64,000 nt of DNA from contig JAHQRK010000004.1 of assembly GCA_019828595.1 (NCBI GenBank), positions 372,001 through 436,000 of the forward strand, given 5' to 3'. This stretch comes from Aphanomyces cochlioides. Lineage: Eukaryota; Oomycota; Saprolegniomycetes; Saprolegniales; Verrucalvaceae. How positions within the stretch are numbered: position 1 is the first letter of the stretch; the number at the start of each line of letters is the position of its first letter. The notes beneath the pieces were generated by a model. It did no database searches. It saw nothing but the letters and a program-made list of their open reading frames with translations, and was not told where the DNA came from. Positions 11,703 through 23,711 of this stretch are shown piece by piece. The position numbers and the translations under genes were made by a program.

Positions 11703-12869
11703 CTAATTTTCATTCGTCCAATCTATTGGCGCGATTGGAGATTGATACTAAAAATCAATCCAAATTGGGAAATTTCTAGCGAATCCACAATACCTGCTGC
11801 CGCTTCTTTTGTCTCTTTTCTTCGATGGCCTTCTTCTCACGAGTCAAGACGTCTTGTTCGTACCACCGCCTTGCATCGGCATTTTGTTTTTTAGTCTATA
11901 TCACTTCAGCATTCATCTGTTGACGGAATTGAGCTGAGTAAGTCTCTTCAGCATTTCGAAGCGGGACGCCATTTTCCATGACGACATACTTCGCGCGATT
12001 TTGTCGAATCTTTTCAGCCTCCTTCTCCAATATCTGGCATTAAAGGCGGTAAGCAGAGGCTTTATACTGTTGCAAACCTTCTCATACTTCAGTCGTCCTT
12101 TAATCATTGCTTCTAAGAGCTTGTGTTAATGCGCAAGCTCTCGGTCATAATCTTGACCACTGGATGTTGAGGGCCTCTCTTGGACTTGTGAGTTGTCTGA
12201 TGCAACTTGTAAAAGGAGCGCCAAGCTATTCTTCCTTGATTTTTCGTAATGTTTCAGCCGCATTTCTGCTATTTCCCTTGGTACTTGCCACACTACTCCA
12301 GATATCAATCTTTCAGCCCATAAAGTCATACTGTATTGCCTGTGCTTTTCCTTTGTAAAATCCTCGATCGACTTGGACGCCAGTTCTTCCTTTGTGATTC
12401 CCGTTTCATTCATGGCAGGTCGCATCTCAGGCGTCTACGCTTTTGTGAGATATGATGCTAGCTGCACTTGAACAAGCAATAATTTTTTCAGTTGGTTCGG
12501 ATCGCCGCTGAGTAATTCATCGGCCTGGTTGGTAAACTCTTGAAGTTGAACACTTCTTGGGGATAATGCCGTTTGGGGACGTCTCGGTGGTCGATTCGTT
12601 TGCTTTTTCGCTGGTGCAGAGCTCGGTTCATCACTTGGTGTTGTCTCCATATCAATCGCGCGATTGAAGAGCGAGTTGAGGTTTTCCATACATGAGATCA
12701 AATCGGTTTCATTCTTCACTTGGTAGAATCCCCTCACATTCTTGAGCACGGGAGAGTTAATGCTAGCAATGTTTGACGTCGTCGTCGATGTCAACGATGG
12801 GATCGACACGGAATTTGGATCTACGAGCACACTGCTGTCTTGTATGGGTCCGCCCTCATCAACTTGCAT
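11703..12869 (-). CDS. Uncharacterised charged coiled-coil protein
   Basis: A minus-strand multi-exon gene begins MQVDEGGPIQDSS, has a polar N-terminal half and then long charged helices (LLEAMIKGRLKYEK, ILEKEAEKIRQNRAKYVV, WYEQDVLTREKKAIEEK) and would end PIAPIDWTNEN at 11703. Proposed introns include one of 33 nt just after LLLVQ that removes an in-frame TAG, one ending before LLEAM, and one before the last exon. One in-frame TAG before KKQNADARRW is not explained by an obvious intron, so the model is provisional. I do not recognise the family. Its position next to the PG-repeat gene, on the same strand and about 80 bp upstream, leaves open that both are parts of one axonemal gene. Confidence 0.4.
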
Positions 12870-12916
12870 CACTTGAAACCGCTGTCTTTTCTGGTCTAAC
12901 AGTTTATAAATGGACT

Positions 12917-12990
12917 TTCCGGATCGTATGCACTTTATCCGGATAATTTCCCGAAAGAGTTCGGATAAATGGCATATTATCCGAATACGG
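12917..12990. promoter_or_regulatory. Cluster of TCCGGATAA-type elements in a divergent promoter
   Basis: A perfect 12-bp palindrome TTATCCGGATAA lies at 12935-12946, with further half-sites (TTCCGGAT, TTCGGATAAA, TTATCCGAA, CGGATAAAG) around it. It is between the minus-strand coiled-coil gene (start 12869) and CBP80 (start 13101). The same element occurs in two other promoters in this window. Confidence 0.45.
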
Positions 12991-13100
12991 ATAAAGTGTG
13001 TATTCACCGGATGGTAGATCCTGCCACATTTGATTTAGTTTGAATTTTCAAGGTCACCAATCACCACAGAAACGATCACTTGAAGCAAGGATTGACGACC

Positions 13101-15942
13101 ATGGCCGACTACAACCGCGATGGAGGACGAGGCTACAATGATAATGGTGGATACAACGATGGGTACCGTCGACGAAAGCGCTCAGACGATATGCAATATG
13201 GTGGCGGAAACGGAGGATACGATTCGAACAAACGACACCGCAACAACGACTACAATTACCGAAACGACCGATACCGCGACAACTATCGAGGACGAGACTA
13301 TGGTCGCGATCGTGACCAACACCGAAGTGGAGACGATGATGTCCTTGAGCTTCGTCGTCGTGTCATTTCACTCGGTGACAGTGTCAATGTGAACGACTCT
13401 CAAGCTGTCCGCGATGTCCTTTCGCGATGTGGCGATTGGTTGGGTGAACAATTGATGTTTCAGGCGCAGGAAATTGCAGCACTTGTTGTCACTTGCGCAG
13501 GAAGACTGAGCGCCAAGACGGAATGGTACGGCATGCTCACGACGCTCCTCAATGAGAAGAACGCTGTGTTCGGGAAGAAGGTGGTCGAGCTTGCTTTGCA
13601 AGCCATTCAAACAGATTTGACATGGTGGGGACAAGCTCCAGAGGCAAGTGCTTCAACGTCGTCAATTCCAGTCGAGTACATGCGCATCAAATCTTTGGTT
13701 CGCTTCATTGGCAACTTGACGACAACAAAAATGGTGCTTGCTCCAGAAATGGTTTCTCTTCTGTCAACGCTCCAGAGTATCTGCACGACTGAAGCACCAA
13801 AAGATGCCAAGGACACTCGCAGTGCCCAAAACACGATGGCCATCAAAGATTTCTTTGCCCACCTTGTCCTGGACACAATCTTGCATGTACGTGATCTATC
13901 TTTCTGAGTTTGGATTGAGTGCTTTGTAGTGTGGACACACGCTTGTCCTTGCCGCCTCAGACCATCTAGATCAGCTTTTGACACAATGCAAGGAGTACTT
14001 GAACCACCGCGAAGTTCAAGACAGTTCAATACGCCTCGTCACCTCCAATAGCTGGCTCGTTCAGCGTGTAAGGCTAAATATTGTCTGTGACGCCGACGAC
14101 GATACAGATATGAACACTATTGCCAAGGTACACCCAAACTGAACCACCGATATTAATGAATGTTTAGAGCCTGGATCCACTCTCAGTGGCTTGGTCTGCA
14201 GTAGAAACCCTTGTGACTGCTGTCAGAGAAGGACCAGCACCTGAAGAGGGAGCTATTTTCAATTCCCAGTGGAAAGTTCAGTCGCTTTTATACCCACTCC
14301 TGAACTTCATGCCCGTCGTGCGCAAGACAGAGCCCGCACCACTTCCAGTTACTTTGAAAATCGAGTCTTTGAATCCAAGTAAAGTCCCGCCCTACGCGGT
14401 CTATTATCGTATTTTGGACGATGAGAGTGGACCGATCGGTAGCGCTATTGCCAACATGCATTTGCCCTCGTACGTGATTGCTCGATCATACTTCGAAGAC
14501 ATTTTGGAAGCGTTCCAACCAAACCCGACTGAAGCCGCCAAGCAGTTGCTTGCAACGACCCGATCTCTTAACGGCCGATGGAATCTCCAAGCCGAATACA
14601 TTTTGATCGAAACGCTGCTTGTGACTATTTTGACGAGCACCAGTGCCTCCAACATGGTTGCCTATGGTGGAGCAGTGCTCTTCCAATTGCTGAAAAACGA
14701 GTCCAAGAGCATCCAGTCTGCCTTTGCCATTATGGTTGAATTGCTCTTCCGTCGCGTGCCTCTCATGCAAATGGGTGTCTTGGACACGTTTGTCCGCTTT
14801 TTCTCACTCTTCCTCTCCAACTTTGAGTACAAGTGGCCATGGGCGCATTGGAATCATGTACTCGATGCTCAAGCAGACGATGCCCAACGCCTCTTTGTCT
14901 CCGCTGTCATTGAGCGATGCGTACGATTGAGTTACCGTCAACACATGCAGTCTATCCTCCCCGAGAATTTTCACATGCTCCTGCCGCCCAATCCAGTCCA
15001 CATCATTCGCTTCCGCCAAGACGAGAGTGGGGTGCGTTCTTCCTGTTGGACTTTCTTATCATCATGTACATTCCTAGGACTTGAGCGAATCCATTACGGC
15101 GTCAATGCGAACGAAGTATGAGCAAGTATTTGCAAAGATAAAGGCTCGTGAAGACCCCACAGCCATCCAAGCCTGGTACGACGCGGATGATGAGCTCGAG
15201 AAGAATGTTCTGTTGGAAATGGTTGTCGCTGCCGTGTTGGACGCTGGCTCTGCGACTTTCACACACTTTCGAAGTCTTCTTGACAAGTACGACATCAACA
15301 ACCTCTCGTTGATATGACTTGTTGCAGGTACTTGAGTCTCCTGACAGCGCTGGTAAATGATACACCAACCGGCGTGATCACGATCCACACCGTTGGAAGT
15401 GTGTGGGAGCAATCGCCTCAACATGTGATCTTAATTTTGAGCATCTTGATGCGAGAAAAGGTGATCACGCCCCTAGCCATCACCTCGTGGATGTTCAGCT
15501 CCGACGCAGTACAGCAATACAGCTGGTAGAGTCGTTCGTCTGCTTGCTCTCGAATAAAGTCATTTCTAGGCCTTACGTGTGGGAAATTCTCGACAATACG
15601 ATCACTTATGCCATGAACCAAGGTAGCAGCGAAGTCCAACCGCTTCTTATTGCCGTCTTTGAGGTACAGTCTGCGTTGCTCTGACAATCTCAATGCTGTC
15701 GGTAGGGCATGATTCGAGTGATTGCAGAGCACAAGGCGCAGTGCGATAAGGAAGGCACGTCGTTCAAAGACAATTGGTATGCCAGTACACTCGCGCGCAT
15801 GAAGGAATTCGGTCGCAAAGTGCGCGTGGCAATGGAGCCCGTGCTCGAGCAATTGGAGCGCGATGTCTTTTCGCCAGAGCATGCCGAGCACGACGTGAGG
15901 GTCGTCTTTGCTCATCTCCAGGCGTCGTATCAACCAGTTTAA
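13101..15942 (+). CDS. NCBP1: Nuclear cap-binding complex subunit CBP80 (MIF4G domain)
   Basis: Seven exons (13101-13886, 13930-14127, 14168-15031, 15078-15286, 15328-15525, 15570-15663, 15706-15942) close in frame to give 861 residues, close to the family's usual length. An Arg/Asp/Tyr/Gly-rich N-terminal tail of about 85 residues precedes the helical MIF4G-type repeats (VLSRCGDWLGEQLMFQAQEI, RFIGNLTTTKMV, and later VLEQLERDVF). Known role: CBP80 with CBP20 binds the m7G cap of new RNA-polymerase-II transcripts in the nucleus and couples it to splicing, export and decay. The long low-complexity N-terminus is unlike the short basic tail of animal CBP80 and could be an RNA-binding or condensate-forming region (inference). 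Confidence 0.85.
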
Positions 15943-15957
15943 ACACCAGCTCTTATA

Positions 15958-17766
15958 TTAGTTTTTCGTCTCCCGATTTTTAAACGTGACAGTCAGCGGC
16001 CTTTTCACGATGCGAATCAAATCCGCGACGGCTGCGACTGTCATCCGTGCGACGTGAATCAAGTTGACGTGTGTGAGCTCAGCCCCAAGTTTGACGAGTC
16101 CTGACGCTTCAATTTCGCCCATTGAGTGATCTGGACCTTGGTTGAAACCATTTACGATCGGATACCGATTCGTGTAGCCATCGATGAGCGAAATCTTCAA
16201 GCCTTGCTCGTGCACTACGAGGCTGACAATTTGTGTAGATGGTGATTGCGTCGGTGGTATTGTTGTTGCAGACTTCTTAGTCGCTTTTGTGCGTGGTTTT
16301 GAATCATCCGCGCCGCGCTTTTTCCGTTTCTCCGGTGATGTCGGCACAGGAACTGGTGAAACTTCGTCAGAGCCTGGTGGAGTCACTGGTACTGCGGTAG
16401 GAACTTCTGACGGTTCATTTGAAGTTTCGGGCGAGGTAAAGACAGGAGGATCGCGGCCATTCAGGAAGAGCATGAGGCTCTTGATATCAGCGGGGGAGAT
16501 GATGGGAATCTTGTCGTTACGGCATTGGCGCATGTAGTCAGCAAAGCTCAAGTAGCGGTATTTGATGTATGTGACGATCGCCACAAGATCGTACGGCTGC
16601 TTAGTTGCTTGATTGATAAAACCAGTAGACGACGCAGCGGGTTTTCGCTTTCGCTCGACTTTTTTTCCGCGCTGTCCAGAGTAGAAGACTACATCATCGC
16701 CTTCAACTGCGATGAAATGGCCGGCAGAGATGGCTTCGCGGACATCGAACATAACATCACTCAAACTAGACGACGGCAAGATTAGCTCAAGAGCTGAATC
16801 ATCGTTGCGCTTCTTGTCAATAATTGGCAGCTCCACAGGTGCTTTGATGTATTTCTTGAGGAACGTTATTTCGACTGGACGGGGCAAACTGCTGAGCAGT
16901 TCACGGAAGGTTTCCAACTCCATGTTCTCCACAGTTTGTCCGTTGATCGCGACAATCTTGTCCCCGATGTCAACGAGTCCACAAGCAAGCGCTTCGCTTT
17001 GGGACCCGTCCTGATTTTTCAATATGTCGCGAACGCAGACGTAGCTGTCGCATGGCACAACAATGAAATTGATCATTTTGCTCCAGAAGCGCACCGTCAC
17101 GCGGTAATCTTCCTTGTACAAAGTCTTTCGAGTCCTCAGTATGAAGGTGATATCGTCATATTCAAGGATTTTTTCGTGGTTGTCCTACAAAGTCGTGAGA
17201 AAGAGATATGGTTCTGTGTACCTTTGGATCCATGATGGCAATGATTTCGTCTTTCGGAATAACATCGACGTCTCCGTCATCAAAGTAGGCTTCGTAATTG
17301 CGTTCTCCGTGATGAATTACAGATTCTGCGACCTTTAGATTGTACGTCAGACCTTCGTCGTACGTTTTCTTGATCTCAATTCCAATTAATGGATCTCTCT
17401 CTCGCTGGAGAATTTCACTGAGGGGTACTTCTGTTCTCTGATTATCGTTTTCCCATTCAACAGTGCACATGCCGCCATTGACGGCAAATTCACCGAGCAT
17501 TGAGCGAATCTTGCCTTTCCCTTGTGCTCCAAAGTTGATTACAGTTCCTGACACCATGCACTTGTCAAATTTGTGCATCAACCCAGTGTCGTACCGTCTA
17601 GTTGAATGCGCTTCGCTAGCAATGCATACTCAGCTGGAATGAGCGACGTTTTCCCGTCCACTTGCTTGAGCTTGTACGAATTTTCGTCTGGAGCCGCAAT
17701 CAGGACGCCTTTCACGCCGCCTTTGCTCATTTGAAGACCCAGCAAGCGCTCATACCACATGGACAT
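15958..17766 (-). CDS. Protein with two PDZ domains
   Basis: Three exons (17766-17595, 17547-17222, 17184-15958) join in frame to give 574 residues. The N-terminal third contains SH3/Tudor-like short beta stretches (GGMCTVEWENDNQRTEVPLS, NYEAYFDDGDVDVIPKDEI). A central PDZ domain shows ACGLVDIGDKIVAINGQTVE, and a second, more divergent PDZ is at the C-terminus (EASGLVKLGAELTHVNLIHV). Between them is a Pro/Ser/Thr-rich linker with a basic patch KRKKRGADDSKPRTKATKK, a possible nuclear signal. PDZ domains bind C-terminal peptides, so a scaffold role is likely; I cannot name the ortholog. It is divergent from MPP6 with only 81 bp between the start codons, and its stop is 15 bp from the CBP80 stop. 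Confidence 0.75.
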
Positions 17767-17804
17767 GTTCAGCTGACTTGTTAAAATCCAAAATGAATAC
17801 CAAA

Positions 17805-17822
17805 TATCCGGATGTCCGGATA
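17805..17822. promoter_or_regulatory. Palindromic TATCCGGA-TG-TCCGGATA element in an 81-bp bidirectional promoter
   Basis: An inverted repeat of two 8-bp half-sites separated by TG lies midway between the start codons of the PDZ gene (17766, minus) and MPP6 (17848, plus). With so little space it probably serves both genes. Confidence 0.5.
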
Positions 17823-17847
17823 GAATAATTGGCAGTGCGATACATCG

Positions 17848-18487
17848 ATGTGGAAGCCGGGAAGCAGCGCACCTCCAGTCGAGAAAGGCGACGTCGCGAC
17901 AAAAGATGACAAGAAGAAGGCAAAGCCACTCCTGTCGCACAAGACACTGGCGATGAAAGTACGTTTACTCTGGTTTCTTGACTCACTGTGCAGTTTATGC
18001 AACGGAAAAACCAAGTCGCCTTGGCCCAACAAGCAAAACAAGACGAATGGCCAGACGATCCTGCCGCACATGATGGAGAAGATGATGGGTATGCTATTTC
18101 TTCTTGAAGATTTTGAATTGGTGGTTGGTGTAGCACCTTGTTATGTGTTCGAGATTTGCCCGATGCTTCCATGGAGAAGAAATTAGGTCGAAGGTCGTTT
18201 GGAGGCTTCAACAGCAACATTGAGGTGCGAACCTCCGTCACGAACTCTATTCACGACTGTACTCTGTAGGAAGTTCAAAAGTCGCTCACGTCCTCCAAGC
18301 GATTTCAAGAAGCCAATGAAAAGGCTCTAAAGGACGAAGTCTCGGCGGAGGAAATGGCAGACAGGTAAAAATACCAACCTCTACGACGCACGACTTGATT
18401 GCATGCCTTAGAATGGTCAAGTACACAGGTCTTCGCAGGGGGCAGAATCAATCAAACAATCGCCCGCCCAAGCGGCAGAAGAAATAG
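17848..18487 (+). CDS. MPHOSPH6: MPP6-like nuclear exosome cofactor (M-phase phosphoprotein 6)
   Basis: Five exons (17848-17958, 17994-18088, 18134-18224, 18270-18364, 18412-18487) close in frame for 155 residues, matching the size of human MPP6. Conserved pieces appear in the right order: SHKTLAMKFMQRK near the N-terminus (the exosome-binding helix region LxxMKFMQR), GRRSFGGFNSNIEEV in the middle (cf. GRMSFRGFNPEVE), VSAEEMADRMVKY (cf. VSDEEMARRYE) and a basic tail PPKRQKK. MPP6 binds the RRP40 side of the nuclear RNA exosome and helps recruit the MTR4 helicase for rRNA and ncRNA processing. The joins are well supported because each family motif crosses or abuts them in frame. Confidence 0.85.
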
Positions 18488-18621
18488 ACGGCGTTGTACT
18501 CATCCAGAGGTGAACATTTTTCGCGACACCTTGAACAGACACCCCATCAACTTGGTTGCAGTTAAATTTCGACCAATCAAAGCTCAGTATTTTGTATTGA
18601 TGGATTCTGATTGGCTATCAC

Positions 18622-21460
18622 TCATTTCGGGTCATCATTTTCAATTTTGCTCTCTTTGGCGCGAATCGCAATTGCCTCTTCTTTCATGCCACGCAGATTT
18701 TCAAGCACAATCTAGATGAAAGAAGAATACAGATGCCACATACAAGACGCTTGGATCGTACCTGGTTGTTGCGCAAAGCATACCGTAAACAGTCGTTCTT
18801 GTGCTTGAGCATATCAACAATAATGATCCGCTTGAATGAGTTGTAGCCAAATAGAAGGGCGGGAAAGACTCTACAAGTTGACCATTGATGGGTCTATTCC
18901 AAACACTTGATGAATACATGTGTGTAAGCATAACGAGCTCGAAAGGGGTCGTTTGAGTCAGAAAGTAGGGATGCGGGTCGTAGTTGAAGAATCGCACTGA
19001 GAGCTCAAACGCGAGAACCTAAACCTCCGTCGTGTCCGATCCCGACATTGAGATAAGACATACCACAAGCAATGCTGCAATTGAAAGATCCCGGCCCGTT
19101 TTGTACTTGCGTCCGACCGTGGCAATATACCTAATTGTCCATCACAATGCATCCAGAAGCACAAGGTCGTACACGCCAGCCGACCAAAGAACATAGAACA
19201 TGCCAAGATTGAACACCATGTCGTCTTTTGTCTGTATTTGAAAGTCTGGTCCCCAGGACTCGTACGCTCGACGAATGCGATTCGAGTAGAGCATCTACAC
19301 AAGTATGAGAAGTTCAAATTCGAGTATTGGTCTGCATACGTCGTATGCAGCATCCAGCCTCATCCACATATCTTGCAATATTCTCCCATCGACGAAATGT
19401 TGTTTCCAAGCAGCATAGACTTGTGCCCACGCATACTTGTCACCATTTCGTTGAACCTACATGACCACACTGAGACTAGAACGAACATAAGGAAGGCATA
19501 CGCCAAGCATTCGGTATGGACTGCTCTTTTGAATGTGATAACGGACAAACTATCAAGATCGTGAGCGAAATGTTCACAAGCAGACAAGTTTTACCAGAGG
19601 CAGCAGTATCGAGAAGACTGTCAAGCTCGCGATCCACGTCAACGCATTGCTCGTCGAGACCCGTTTCCCGCGGTATTCAAGGAAGGCGACAACAAGAGCA
19701 TGCAATGGTCCCACAAAGATCAAGTAGTAGACCAGCCACAGGCAATCTTCCTTCGTCTCCGTCCACACCTGCATGAGGTCTTTTGCCACGAAGCTGTTTA
19801 TCGTTTCCGCATAATACTGGATGCATATCCGGAGATCGCCCTTTCGACATGCAACAACGTCACGACGACGTCATGTCCAAAGCGACAAGAGCTCTTTCGC
19901 CAAGAACACGCAAGCCTGGATGAGAATGACTGGACAGGATATACTTGATGTGTCGTGACGCTCCAGCACGTATCAGTATCGTACGATATGTCCCTGTCGA
20001 CCATGTCAATATCAACTACAATACTGGTCGACATACCTGGCATGGCGAGCAGCTCGATGAGGCGAGTGCATTGCTCAAGCACAGGAACGTCTTTTGAAAA
20101 GTGTGTCAAGGATGACGTGGCGAACAAGTGCACACTTGCTTTGATGAGAAGTTGAATGCGAGTTGGGTGGATGCTCCATGTGCAGGTGTCATCTACGCCA
20201 TGTTAGTTCCACTTGACTTGACACCATCCATAGTACTTTCAAAGTTCGAGACAGCAACGCTTCCAAAGATCACAGCGCAAATAAATGCAACGCTTGCTGT
20301 CTTGGTGCTATATGCTTCGTGCATTTCTTCAAAGTTGGTCACGAGATGAAATGGTATCTCTTTTGCACAGAAGGCGTCTTTTGCAGTTTCTACACAGTTA
20401 GTTGGACCACAACTACATTGTCCGCAATACCATTGTAACGCAGCGCTACTTCCACCGCGCGAAGAAGAGAGTACTCTGCGTCTAGATCGTGGACTTGAGA
20501 TGCCAAACAAGCTCGGAAGCGGTCAACCAAGCCCCACTGGAGAAATGCATGTTGGGCTAGCTCAGAAGTTGCGACGAGCAATTGAAAGATGGCGTTTGCA
20601 ATCGCTTTTACCACTTCTGGTTCCTTGAAAAAGGAATGGAGAGTCATCGAGAAGAGTTGGAAGATATCAACTTTGATCGCACGCTCTGCTGTGGCCTCTT
20701 TATGGTCATTGAATGAGGTTGGTAAGACGAGACGACGTACTGTTCTTGTAGCATAGGCCAGTGATCGTCTTGGCGCCAGCAACAAGTACTCCCAAAACTG
20801 GTTTCGCGTCCATCGTGCGACGAATCATATCAAGTGCACCACTAGCAACCATATCCGTTTGATTTGGTTCTGTTGCATCGTGAGACAACGAGATATCAGC
20901 AAGCTTACCATGGCTGACAAACGGACTTTCGTAGCAGAGAGACTCAATTAAAGCAAATCCACGCACATGCAGTTCGACGTTTTCGGAATCGCGCTTCATG
21001 CTCTCGAAAACTATCTTCCACAGCCCAGATTCAACAACGTAGGAGTGATGACCGACATCGATGTCACCTAAAAGCTGGTCAATCAAGTGCTCAATCCATC
21101 GATCTGCAAACCATGGCGAAGCAATTGTTCGAGGAAGATACACAAGCAAATCGAGATGTCCAAGTCGAACGCATGAGCCTGTGCGCACGAGCAGACGCGG
21201 GCGACAAAGTTATGCGCGTGCAATTCGTCTCGACACTCTGGCTTTTCACGCAAAAGACGCGACATCTCGGTCAGGCTTCGCTCTACCGCGTACACATCTT
21301 CTTGGTATGCTTCTAGAAGCATAAGCACGTCCAGAACATGGTCGCGATAGAAGAGCATCAAGATGGAGGCGAAAAAAACGATCTCTTCTTGTCCCAATCT
21401 TTCGATAAATCTTTTCCCAAAAACGTGTCTTTCGTCCAATATCGTGCCCAGGCTCGCCAT
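18622..21460 (-). CDS. Helical-repeat (ARM-like) multi-span membrane protein
   Basis: Fourteen exons close in frame: 21460-21112, 21067-20741, 20697-20417, 20357-20225, 20192-20037, 19993-19870, 19793-19595, 19549-19502, 19456-19340, 19294-19173, 19130-19064, 19018-18875, 18830-18762 and 18711-18622, for 741 residues. The N-terminal 450 or so residues are a chain of amphipathic helices like armadillo repeats (LMLLEAYQEDVYAVERSL, NAIFQLLVATSELAQHAF). The C-terminal part has about four or five membrane helices (CLWLVYYLIFVGPLHALVV, ALTWIASLTVFSILLPLF, LGMFYVLWSAGVYIATVG, LSIAALLVVLAFELSVRFF) and ends in a charged tail KEEAIAIRAKESKIENDDPK. The layout of a helical solenoid followed by a membrane bundle recalls cation channels or polycystin-like proteins, but no signature motif is seen. 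The start codon is the first ATG in the open frame and could be extended. Confidence 0.6.
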
Positions 21461-21941
21461 ACCTAGCACAGAACGTGCCCTCACGTCGTCCCCCACGATT
21501 TTTTAGCAATATCGACGCGTTGCATGCCGCTTCTTCCATCACGCGGCGTTTCCTGCGATCCGAATCGGCGGCTGATTTTTTCGCGCTTTTTTAAAATGAA
21601 ATCATTCAAAATTTACAAGCCAAAGATGCAGCGAGTCAACATGAGCTACGAGCAGAAAAGACATGGAGGGGGAAGACAATGTTCTCGACGAGAATATCGC
21701 GCCCTCGCTGATGGATTACTGCCATAGGCGTCTCGCATCGATCTTCTTCATCCCCTGCACTAAAATCGAACCGAGAGATTTGGCGTTTCAACGTCGTTTT
21801 CGAATTTTGGATGTGCATCATTTGATCTTGATATTTGTATGGTGTGTCCCTTGAATACCATCGCGACTTCCGTTACGACCTGCGAACGACTCTTTGTGCG
21901 CATTTACCAACTTGACTAGACGACGAACAGGAGTGTCTTGA
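21461..21941. other. Unassigned region between membrane protein and MYB
   Basis: Several short open frames exist on both strands, for example MEGEDNVLDENIAPSLMDYC (plus, 21663) and a minus-strand frame with TPVRRLVKLVNAHKESF. They do not join into a recognisable gene. Part must be promoter for the divergent neighbours. Confidence 0.3.
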
Positions 21942-23640
21942 ATGACGCCGTCAAACGATGATCTCGATAGCAATTGTGGCAAGAAAGGAGTCAGCGGCAC
22001 AGCATATGAACGCCGTGCGTGGACGCGAAAAGAAGATGATGCGATCATTCGCCTTGTTGAAGAGTATGGGACAAAACGATGGTCGGTCATCTCAGATCAT
22101 TTGAACAACGAGAACTACGGCAACGAACGCACAGGCAAACAATGCCGCACGAGGTATGACCCCACATGGTACACCTCCTGACAGTCCCAGATGGTTGAAC
22201 CATCTCGACCCTTCGATCAAGAAAGATCCTTGGACGACAGAAGAGGAAAGCATCATTGAAGATGCGCAAAACAGACTTGGAAACAAATGGGCCGAGATCT
22301 CTAAGCTCCTGCCTGGCAGGTTCGTCCTCATCGTTGTTTCGTCCATGAACTTACCTCTTACCTGTATAGAACCGACAACGCTATCAAAAACCATTGGTAT
22401 TCGTCAATGCGTCGAACGATGCGCCGTATTGCTAAGCAAGTCAACAAATCTACTCCACCGCCTATGCAAGGAGGTCTCAGTACCAGACCTGCGTCTCGAC
22501 AATCGATGGACGAGATGATGTCTTCTCTGAACAGCGAGGGAAATGCCATGCCATCTCCGTCCCACACACCTGGTCCTCCCCCTCCATCACACAAGTGAGC
22601 CCATCTCACTAAGATCCGTCCGTGATTCATGCCTTGTGTAGCTCACGGAACAACTTGATCCAAGGCGTATCACCGAAACAAGCGTCCGCCTTCCGTGAAT
22701 GCTACAACATTCTCTTGCACAACAAGGAGAACCCACATCACAATTCCCCAGCACCACAACATTCGACTGCTTCGACGGCAACTCCACCGAAGAAGAGTCT
22801 TTCCAAGCGCAAGCGAAAAGACTTGCGAGTGTGCACTGGATCATCTATCGAAGGAGGCATGTTTATGCCATCGACGCCTCGACGACTTCATCACACGCAA
22901 CTCCTTTTGACGCTTCTCAGCAACGCGTCAGAAGACCCCATGTCAAAATGCGCCAATTCCAAGCGCAAGAAGCGTGCGTCGTCATCATCAATGTCGCCAT
23001 ATACTTCTATTTCCACGGGTGTCGCTTCCTTCCCTCTCTCCAGAGGGTCTGAGTCGTCGATGACTCTCGCGGATCACTTCGCCTTCCATGACATTGAGAG
23101 CCCATTCCAGTCCTTTGAGTCTCTGGATTTCGACTTGAATGAGGTACTAGAGAGTTTCAGGAACGTATCCTCACATTCTCATAGCATGTTCCTGAGCTCT
23201 TCAATGCCGCGTCGTCGTCGTCAGCTAATACGCCGACGGCCCCACCGCTATCTCTCTACAACCGCCTTCGATCGCCCCACATGGCCTCGCTCTTGAAAGC
23301 CAATGCAAAGTTCTCATTCGATGACATTGATCTTTCGTCCGAGATGGAACAATCGTCGCTGGATTTCTACATGAACATGGAATCTCTCCCGACTGTGCTC
23401 CGCCGATCACCACGCCTCCGCACAGACGTCTCAGTGGCGTTTCCATCTCCATCCTCGGTCACTACTCCATCCGGTTCGTCCATGATGAAGAAGCCATTCC
23501 ACCCGCCGACGATCGACGTGGCCCTTGGCCTCCAGCATGATACGTTTGGATTCGATAACTCGATGACACCGTCTCTCACCAGCCCTCAACTAAGTCAGTG
23601 GCTCGACGGCTCCCCTCGTGGCTTCACCGCGGCCGTGTGA
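21942..23640 (+). CDS. R2R3-type MYB transcription factor
   Basis: Five exons (21942-22153, 22191-22319, 22370-22594, 22642-23143, 23185-23640) close in frame for 507 residues. Two MYB repeats occupy about residues 26-140: RRAWTRKEDDAIIRLVEEYG...RWSVISDHL...RTGKQCRTRWLNHLDPSI, then KKDPWTTEEESIIEDAQ...[22 protein letters not shown]. Each repeat has its three spaced aromatic residues. Repeat 2 matches the c-MYB style DNA-binding repeat. The remainder is Ser/Pro-rich with a basic cluster (KKSLSKRKRKD), a possible nuclear signal, and acidic stretches near the C-terminus (FSFDDIDLSSEMEQ). A third upstream MYB repeat as in 3R-MYBs is not seen. It probably regulates development or the cell cycle (inference). 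Confidence 0.88.
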
Positions 23641-23711
23641 TTATTTTGATTAGCTCCTATCTCCATGCCTTTAGATTGAGATGAATGAAATGTCGTTATG
23701 TGTTGAAATCA

